41,971 bases of DNA, taken from Pseudoalteromonas denitrificans DSM 6059 (GTDB taxonomy: Bacteria > Pseudomonadota > Gammaproteobacteria > Enterobacterales > Alteromonadaceae). How positions within the stretch are numbered: position 1 is the first letter of the stretch; the number at the start of each line of letters is the position of its first letter. The notes below the pieces were generated by a model that had not been told where the DNA came from, did no database searches, and worked only from the letters and a program-made list of their open reading frames with translations. The translations under genes and the position numbers were made by a program. The stretch covers positions 1-41,971 of the forward strand of contig NZ_FOLO01000049.1 in assembly GCF_900112265.1 (NCBI RefSeq). The letters run 5' to 3'. Below are positions 36,688 to 41,971 of this stretch, piece by piece.

Positions 36688-37089
36688 ATGCATTACCCTA
36701 AATTCATTTACGAAGCATTACCATATTTATATTTTTGCGCTGGCATTATTCTTATACATGAAAATACTCATTTTATATTTTCAATTATTGGATCTTTGCT
36801 TTTTTTATTTGGTGCAGGAATTTGGATAGTACGTTCAAATCACCGTCGCATAGATATAACAGGGCATTTTATTAAAAGCGAACTGTTACAAGACTTGTCT
36901 CAGAAATTATATGAATTTAGACCTTTTGTCTGCCTTCTCATATCTTTGCTTAGTGTCGAGTATATAGATACATCTTGGGTTGAGGGGCCTTCAATTATTT
37001 TATTGATCATTGCCATTTGGATTTTAACATTACGTATATCGAATAGGCATTTAAATACTAAAAAGAGTAAAGACCTCACTTCTTACTAA
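36688..37089 (+). CDS. Small integral membrane protein, unknown function
   Basis: 133 residues with about four hydrophobic helices (around 11-27, 33-49, 79-92, 100-116) and a basic tail. The frame is open from a TTG at 36661, but the ATG at 36688 is chosen because CTGGAG lies 7 bases before it. RSNHRRIDITG between helices 2 and 3 is a cytoplasmic-looking basic loop. No family was recognised. The 275 bp before it holds no gene, only AT-rich DNA with a 14-bp palindrome at 36573-36586. Confidence 0.65.
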   Translation: MHYPKFIYEALPYLYFCAGIILIHENTHFIFSIIGSLLFLFGAGIWIVRSNHRRIDITGHFIKSELLQDLSQKLYEFRPFVCLLISLLSVEYIDTSWVEGPSIILLIIAIWILTLRISNRHLNTKKSKDLTSY

Positions 37090-37135
37090 GAAAGATTAGG
37101 GCATATTTTTCGAATTTTAAAACCATTTATATGCT

Positions 37136-38710
37136 CTAAATAACAGACTTAATGACTTTTATATTTAATCTTTTTGCAACACGATTTAAATTTGCCCTAT
37201 CTGTTTGTAACCTTCGAGCTGTTGCAGCCCAATTGCCATTTTCTTCAGATAATGCATTTTTTATTAACGCTCTTTGAAAATCATCCGTTGCTTCTCTTAG
37301 ATTAACTTGTATTTTATTCTGGATAACTTGTGTTTCATGGGGTGAAACTAGTTTATCTTGAAGTTGAGTTGTTATTAAAGAACCGCAATCTTCTTTTTCA
37401 ATCGAAATTATCGCTTTATTTTTTTGTCGTGCCCGTGCTTTTAAAGCAGCACGACTGATCACATGCTCTAATTCTCTCACATTACCAGGCCAGTTATATT
37501 CATTAAGATAACTCACCGCACCAGAATCAATTTTTAATTGATTCAAACCCAGTTTACGCCCCACTTTTCCAACAAAATATCCCGCTAGTAATTGAACATC
37601 CCCATAACGTTCATTTAATGCCGGTACTCTTACTGGGTAAACACTTAGCCTATGATATAAATCGGCACGAAAACGATTACCATCAACCTCTTCTTGTAAG
37701 TTTCTATTTGTTGCAGCAAATATGCGTACATTTACTTCTTCTACATTATCTTGACCAACTGGCTGGATTTCATTATTTTGAATAGCACGTAAGATTTTAC
37801 TTTGTGCAGCTAATGGCAATTCACCAATTTCATCTAAAAATAAAGTGCCATTATTCGCAATTGCAAATTTTCCAGCTCTATTTTGTTCAGCTCCCGTAAA
37901 AGCACCTTTAACATGACCAAATAGCTCACTTTCAATTAAGTTTTCTGGTAATGCAGCGCAATTAACATACACTAAAGGTCCGTTTGATCTTAACGATTTT
38001 TGATGTAAAGTTCGGGCGACGAGTTCTTTTCCCACTCCAGTTTCACCATAAATCAAAATGTTAAAATCAGAAGCTGCAACAATATCAAGCTCTTGCTTTA
38101 GCTTTTGCATAATATTGCTTTGACCTATCAGCTCTCCCCCATCTCGCATTAACGCTTCTTCCGTTAATTCAGCAACCACTTTTTGTGAGTGTATTGCTTG
38201 AGACTCTAGCTGATCTATCATCAAAGCTGTATTTAATGTCGCAGCAGCAATTGCTGATATCATTTCTAACGTTCGATTTGGAATATTTTCAAATAAATGA
38301 GGGGTTAAACTGTCAATCGTTAATAACCCTAATAACTTATTATCAAAATACAGGGGTAAGCCCATGCAAGAATGTACGGGTAAGTCACCCTCTTTATCTA
38401 TCAATAAACCATCGTATGGATCGGGTAATGGGCTATCAGCAGCAAATCGAATCGGGATAGTTGAAAGACATAATTGCTCAAACCTCGGATGTTCGTTAAT
38501 AATAAACCGCCGACCTAAAGTATCTCTACTTAACCCTTGTAAAGCTAATGGTTTAAGTACATCTTGATGATAAGATAATAAAGCGACTGCATCACACTGA
38601 ATTGTCTTTCTAACGGTATCAAGTAAACGATCAAATCTGTGCTCTGAAGTTAAACTTTTAGCTAAATCTAAAGCTAATTCAATTAACGCTGAAGAGGTGA
38701 TTTCATTCAT
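37136..38710 (-). CDS. norR: NorR, nitric oxide-sensing sigma-54 activator
   Basis: 524 residues in three parts: GAF sensor (about 1-170), AAA+ sigma-54 interaction domain (about 190-430) and a Fis-type helix-turn-helix (about 480-520, WAATARRLQTDRANLNRVAKRL). The AAA+ part has Walker A GETGVGKE, GAFTGA and Walker B GTLFLDEIGEL. The GAF part keeps NorR features that hold the non-heme iron, including RFAADSPLPDPYDG and VHSCMGLPL (His and Cys). When NO binds the iron, NorR starts sigma-54 transcription of NO-detoxifying genes. None (norVW, norB, hmp) is present here. It is divergent from a YcxB-like gene. Confidence 0.92.
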   Translation of the reverse strand: MNEITSSALIELALDLAKSLTSEHRFDRLLDTVRKTIQCDAVALLSYHQDVLKPLALQGLSRDTLGRRFIINEHPRFEQLCLSTIPIRFAADSPLPDPYDGLLIDKEGDLPVHSCMGLPLYFDNKLLGLLTIDSLTPHLFENIPNRTLEMISAIAAATLNTALMIDQLESQAIHSQKVVAELTEEALMRDGGELIGQSNIMQKLKQELDIVAASDFNILIYGETGVGKELVARTLHQKSLRSNGPLVYVNCAALPENLIESELFGHVKGAFTGAEQNRAGKFAIANNGTLFLDEIGELPLAAQSKILRAIQNNEIQPVGQDNVEEVNVRIFAATNRNLQEEVDGNRFRADLYHRLSVYPVRVPALNERYGDVQLLAGYFVGKVGRKLGLNQLKIDSGAVSYLNEYNWPGNVRELEHVISRAALKARARQKNKAIISIEKEDCGSLITTQLQDKLVSPHETQVIQNKIQVNLREATDDFQRALIKNALSEENGNWAATARRLQTDRANLNRVAKRLNIKVIKSVI

Positions 38711-38869
38711 ATTTATGCATATTCAAGTATTTTTTCAACAATACCTTAGAGTCTTTATGACTACAAGATTTAGATCAATCATTTAATTTATAATGAACAT
38801 ACATATGTATCATCGATTTTTAGTTTAAACCCCGATAAAATACAGTAAAACACAATTAGATTAAATTTG

Positions 38870-39349
38870 ATGAATACAGCATTTTCTTTTTCGACAAGTT
38901 ATATTTTAGATCACACTCATTTTAGTGAATGTTATTCACAGTCAGTGACCATTGATACAAGCATTAAAGCTTATTACAAATCAATCGGTATTTTTTTAGC
39001 CGGATTCATTTTAATATTCACCGAATTAAATAAATACCTAGCTTGGTTTATTTTATGTTTAGGTGTCATTGAAGCGCTCAATGTTTATTACAATAAGGCT
39101 TGGTGGTTGATGCGCCAAAAACTCAGTAAAGCCGCGGGTAATACTGTTAATTTAACAATCAATGAAACAGGTGTGACTGTCAAATCTATCTATATTGATT
39201 CAACAACATTATGGATTGATATAAATGAGATACAACAAACTGAAAAAGGTTTTTTGCTTAAATTAACAAATAGCACCAGTTATATTTCTAATCGATGTTT
39301 ATCTGATGATGCAAAAAATTACATCATCAAAAGAATAGATATTAAATAA
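38870..39349 (+). CDS. YcxB-like membrane protein
   Basis: 159 residues: a short N-terminal strand part (FSFSTSYILDHTHFSECY), two adjacent hydrophobic helices (about 40-57 and 63-78) and a C-terminal strand-rich domain (NLTINETGVTVKS, LWIDINEIQQTEKGFLLKL). This is the layout of YcxB-like proteins, whose function is unknown. ATG at 38870 is chosen; a TTG three bases earlier gives one more residue. The 3' end overlaps the convergent omega-amidase gene by 8 bp. Confidence 0.75.
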   Translation: MNTAFSFSTSYILDHTHFSECYSQSVTIDTSIKAYYKSIGIFLAGFILIFTELNKYLAWFILCLGVIEALNVYYNKAWWLMRQKLSKAAGNTVNLTINETGVTVKSIYIDSTTLWIDINEIQQTEKGFLLKLTNSTSYISNRCLSDDAKNYIIKRIDIK

Positions 39350-40124
39350 TTTCAAAATTGTCAGCATCTAAATAAGCTGGAAACTTTGCTTTAAATTGAG
39401 TCAGTTCATCTATATTTAACTGCATCCTTACAACTTGCTCTTTATTATTTTTCGCACAACTTAATGTTTCTCCTGAAAAATCATATAATGCAGTCCCCCC
39501 ACAGTGAGCGACTGCATTACCATCTTCCCCAACTCTATTAACACCAATAACATAAGCTTGGTTTTCGATTGCTCTGGCCATTAATAAAGTATCCCAAATC
39601 TTCCTTCTTGCACTTGGCCAATTTGCAACATTAACTATTAAATCATAATCTTGATTATTTCTAGCCCAAACAGGAAAGCGTAAATCATAACAAACCAAAG
39701 GTAATATTTTTACACCTTTAATTGTGATTACCTTTCGCTCATTTCCTTGTAAGACATAATCACCTTCATTGCCTAAACGAAATAAATGGCGCTTATCATA
39801 GAACTCGACTCTACCGGATGGAAATACCCAGTAAAACCGATTTACTTTTTTCTGTGCATATTTAACTAAAACAGAGCCTGCCATTACAGCATTATATTTT
39901 TTAGCACTTTCTTTCAACCAATCAAGTACTTGGCTACTTTCCTCAACTTCTTCAACATCAGGCTTATTAATGCAAAACCCTGTAGAAAATGTTTCAGGTA
40001 GTAAAATTAAGTCAATATTTGTATTAATTTCAGTACGAATAAGATCATCTATGTGGGATAAGTTTCTTGTTTTATCAAGCCATTTGATATCAAGCTGCAC
40101 TGCAGCAATATTTAAAGTTTGCAT
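39342..40124 (-). CDS. yafV: Omega-amidase, nitrilase superfamily (YafV/NIT2-like)
   Basis: 260 residues with the nitrilase triad: Glu in LLPETFSTGF, Lys in YDKRHLFR, Cys in LPLVCYDLRFP. The length and these motifs match YafV, which hydrolyses alpha-ketoglutaramate and similar omega-amides formed by glutamine transamination. It overlaps the 3' end of the class I aminotransferase by 13 bp, so the two enzymes are coupled; together they form the glutamine transaminase / omega-amidase route used in methionine salvage. Cytosolic. Confidence 0.88.
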   Translation of the reverse strand: MQTLNIAAVQLDIKWLDKTRNLSHIDDLIRTEINTNIDLILLPETFSTGFCINKPDVEEVEESSQVLDWLKESAKKYNAVMAGSVLVKYAQKKVNRFYWVFPSGRVEFYDKRHLFRLGNEGDYVLQGNERKVITIKGVKILPLVCYDLRFPVWARNNQDYDLIVNVANWPSARRKIWDTLLMARAIENQAYVIGVNRVGEDGNAVAHCGGTALYDFSGETLSCAKNNKEQVVRMQLNIDELTQFKAKFPAYLDADNFEII

Positions 40125-41281
40125 AATATACTCGCGGCTTTTAATAAAGTTTCATCATTTTTAGCAAAACATAAACGAATAATTTTTTCATCATAATCAC
40201 CTTCATAAAAAGGGCTTAAAGGTATAGCAGCAACACCCACTTCCTTGGTAAGCCAATGACAAAAATCCTTATCACTTAAGTCTGAAATATCTGAGTAATC
40301 TAGCAAAATAAAATATGTACCTTTTGATATAAAAGTTTTAAACCTTGAATGAGATAAAGCGTTTAGCAATAAATTACGCTTTTTCTGATAAAAAGCACCC
40401 AGCTCGTTTATATGCTCAGGGTGAGTTTCTAACATATTCGCAACCGCAAGCTGCGCAGGTGTAAAACTTGAAAAAGTGACATATTGATGAATTTTTCTAA
40501 ATTCATCAGCTAAAGGCTTAGGTGCAATGCAGTAGCCGAGTTTCCAACCGGTGCAATGGAATGTTTTACCAAAACTAGAGATAACAAAAGTTCTTTTAAA
40601 TAGTTCAGGATATTTAAGTGCACTTTCATGTTGCTGTCCATCAAAAGTAATAAATTCATATACTTCATCGCTAATGACATAAAAATTATGTTTATGTGCC
40701 AACTCACTCAAAACAATTAAATCATTTTCACTTAATAAAGTACCTGTAGGGTTATGCGGTGTATTTATAATAATGGCTTTCGTACTTGCTGTAATAGCAT
40801 TTTCAACATCATTCCAGTTTATTTTATATTCTGGAGAAACTAAGGGGATATGAATACATTTTCCTCCAGCTAAAGAAACAGCTGGTTCATAAGAGTCGTA
40901 AGCGGGATCAAATACAATAACTTCATCACCATTATTTACAATCGTTTGAATCGCTACAAATAATGCTTCTGTCGCGCCACTGGTAACACTGATAGATTCT
41001 AAACCATTTAAAGTCGTATCATAACGACGATAGATCAACGCCTCTATTTGCTTCAATAAATCCGGCATGCCATTTGATGGTGAATACTGATTATTACCCG
41101 ACCTAACCTCATTTGAAATGCTATCTTTTAAAAATTCAGGTGTATCAAATTCAGGAAAACCTTGAGATAAATTAATCGCATCATATTGGTTTGCTAATAA
41201 TGACATTTCGGTGAATATGCTTGTCGCGAGGTTTGGTAATTTACTTTTAAAATTATTTCTTTGCATGACTTTAAAACTCAT
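40112..41281 (-). CDS. ybdL: PLP-dependent aminotransferase (YbdL-like, methionine/glutamine)
   Basis: About 389 residues, fold type I class I aminotransferase. Key features: INLSQGFPEFD, SGATEALF, INTPHNPTGT, ISDEVYE, the PLP-lysine SSFGKTFHCTGWKLGY, and the substrate Arg in IIRLCFAK. It aligns well with E. coli YbdL, which transaminates methionine, glutamine and aromatic amino acids with keto-acids. Starts at 41320, 41281 and 41266 are all in frame; none has a clear ribosome site. 41281 or 41266 is preferred since YbdL has about ten residues before SKLP. Cotranscribed with the omega-amidase gene. Confidence 0.87.
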   Translation of the reverse strand: MSFKVMQRNNFKSKLPNLATSIFTEMSLLANQYDAINLSQGFPEFDTPEFLKDSISNEVRSGNNQYSPSNGMPDLLKQIEALIYRRYDTTLNGLESISVTSGATEALFVAIQTIVNNGDEVIVFDPAYDSYEPAVSLAGGKCIHIPLVSPEYKINWNDVENAITASTKAIIINTPHNPTGTLLSENDLIVLSELAHKHNFYVISDEVYEFITFDGQQHESALKYPELFKRTFVISSFGKTFHCTGWKLGYCIAPKPLADEFRKIHQYVTFSSFTPAQLAVANMLETHPEHINELGAFYQKKRNLLLNALSHSRFKTFISKGTYFILLDYSDISDLSDKDFCHWLTKEVGVAAIPLSPFYEGDYDEKIIRLCFAKNDETLLKAASILCKL

Positions 41282-41363
41282 TAAATAAATATAAACGTAT
41301 TTTATAATGCGTTTTATCATTTATTTCATAGAATCCCAATAAAATAGTCAATAATATTTAAAA

Positions 41364-41744
41364 TTAAGGCTTATTTTCATTAACCCAATTTCGCATACAT
41401 ACAATATCCATATCAGCATAAAGTTTAATTAAATTTTCAACCTGGATAATTGTTAAATTTTGACGTTTACAATGCTGTCTTAAGTCTGGATGTTCTGAGT
41501 CTTCAAAAGCCATTAATACAGAAAATGCAGCATCATTTATTTTACCTATTTGTAAAACATGGCCTTCAGAAGTAGAAAAGGTCATATACGGTGCATGGTA
41601 CTTTTGTATTTCACTTTTACATGAAATTAAAGGTTTCCAATTAAAGCTTCTAAAAACATCTAAGTATGCGTGTTTATCTGATATTTTTAATTCATCACTA
41701 TAAGAGACACTTACAGAAATATTTTGTTCGGATACAGTTTTCAT
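41364..41744 (-). CDS. Conserved-looking small protein, unknown function
   Basis: 126 residues, cytosolic, mixed alpha/beta, with no recognised domain. It contains TFSTSEGHVLQIGKINDA and HPDLRQHCKRQ, and a Cys in VCMRNW. The ribosome site AGGAAAAG precedes the ATG. It lies between the aminotransferase gene and tRNA-Leu on the same strand. The 139 bp between it and the tRNA is AT-rich without other features. Confidence 0.6.
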   Translation of the reverse strand: MKTVSEQNISVSVSYSDELKISDKHAYLDVFRSFNWKPLISCKSEIQKYHAPYMTFSTSEGHVLQIGKINDAAFSVLMAFEDSEHPDLRQHCKRQNLTIIQVENLIKLYADMDIVCMRNWVNENKP

Positions 41745-41883
41745 CTTTTCCTAAAAATAAATTTTTGACAACTTTATATCAATTCTAATTTAATAACTGT
41801 ATCAGATGAAATTAATATGGATTTTATTACAAAGAATAAATATAAGAAGATTAATGATTGTTTTTTGAATTTAACTTTTAAAA

Positions 41884-41969
41884 TGGTGCCCGAGGCCGGA
41901 CTTGAACCGGCACACTCTAAGAGCGAGGGATTTTAAATCCCTTGTGTCTACCAATTCCACCACTCGGGC
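41884..41969 (-). tRNA. tRNA-Leu (UAA)
   Basis: An 86-nt class II tRNA with a long variable arm. The acceptor stem is GCCCGAG / CTCGGGC, the TCM arm GGTTCAAGTCC, and the anticodon loop TTTAAAA in a 5-bp AGGGA/TCCCT stem gives anticodon UAA, reading UUA/UUG leucine codons. CCA is encoded at the 3' end. The G-purine-rich D arm GGTGGAATTGGTAGAC is typical of tRNA-Leu. Confidence 0.95.
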
Positions 41970-41971
41970 AT

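Noticed and set aside
38727..38810. GTATT-N8-AATAC and ATACATATGTAT dyads in the norR upstream region
   Set aside because: Neither fits the NorR GT-N7-AC site pattern, and no -24/-12 sigma-54 promoter (GG-N10-GC) was seen for the divergent gene.

Overview
The window is AT-rich Gammaproteobacterial chromosome, most likely from a marine, cold-adapted Alteromonadales-type bacterium (Shewanella, Colwellia, Psychromonas or Pseudoalteromonas relatives). That inference rests on a complete polyunsaturated fatty acid (PUFA) synthase locus, an AT-rich base composition, and neighbours typical of that order (M56/TonB protein, EAL-HDOD protein, NorR, Bcr/CflA exporter). The species cannot be fixed from sequence reading alone.

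Positions 1-1575 form a mobile-DNA edge. An IS110-family transposase tail runs in from the left. It is followed by about 250 bp of non-coding DNA with a palindrome and two near-identical 21-nt repeats. Next come a near-perfect LexA (SOS) box and an integron integrase, intI. No attI, attC or gene cassette was recognised. A hairpin terminator separates intI from the tail-to-tail pfaD.

Positions 1600-21467 hold the PUFA synthase system. On the minus strand, in transcription order, are pfaR, pfaA, pfaB, pfaC and pfaD. The genes are very tightly packed: pfaR ends 16 bp before pfaA, pfaA and pfaB overlap by 8 bp, pfaB and pfaC overlap as TAATG, and 52 bp separate pfaC from pfaD. The phosphopantetheinyl transferase pfaE is divergent. 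PfaA carries KS, MAT, six tandem ACPs, KR and a dehydratase-like end. PfaB is an acyltransferase, PfaC has KS-CLF-DH-DH, PfaD is the enoyl reductase, and PfaE arms the ACPs. Together they make EPA or DHA de novo without oxygen; the sequence does not say which. PfaR appears to be an exapted IS481-type transposase whose visible catalytic Asp positions are lost.

Positions 21536-28682 hold a small membrane protein, a RimJ-like acetyltransferase overlapping a Bcr/CflA exporter, a divergent LysR regulator, an EAL-HDOD signalling protein, a Big2 lipoprotein paired with a small outer-membrane barrel, and an arylamine N-acetyltransferase with a TTG start.

Positions 28857-37089 hold an M14 peptidase, a secreted protein of unknown function, a small cytosolic protein cotranscribed with an exported methyltransferase-like protein, and a GNAT protein. 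They are followed by a BlaI / M56-TonB sensor pair with a candidate operator inside its promoter, a gluzincin-type exported peptidase, and a membrane protein.

Positions 37136-41969 hold norR (nitric oxide sensor) without a visible target gene, a YcxB-like membrane protein, a transaminase / omega-amidase pair, a small unknown protein and tRNA-Leu(UAA).
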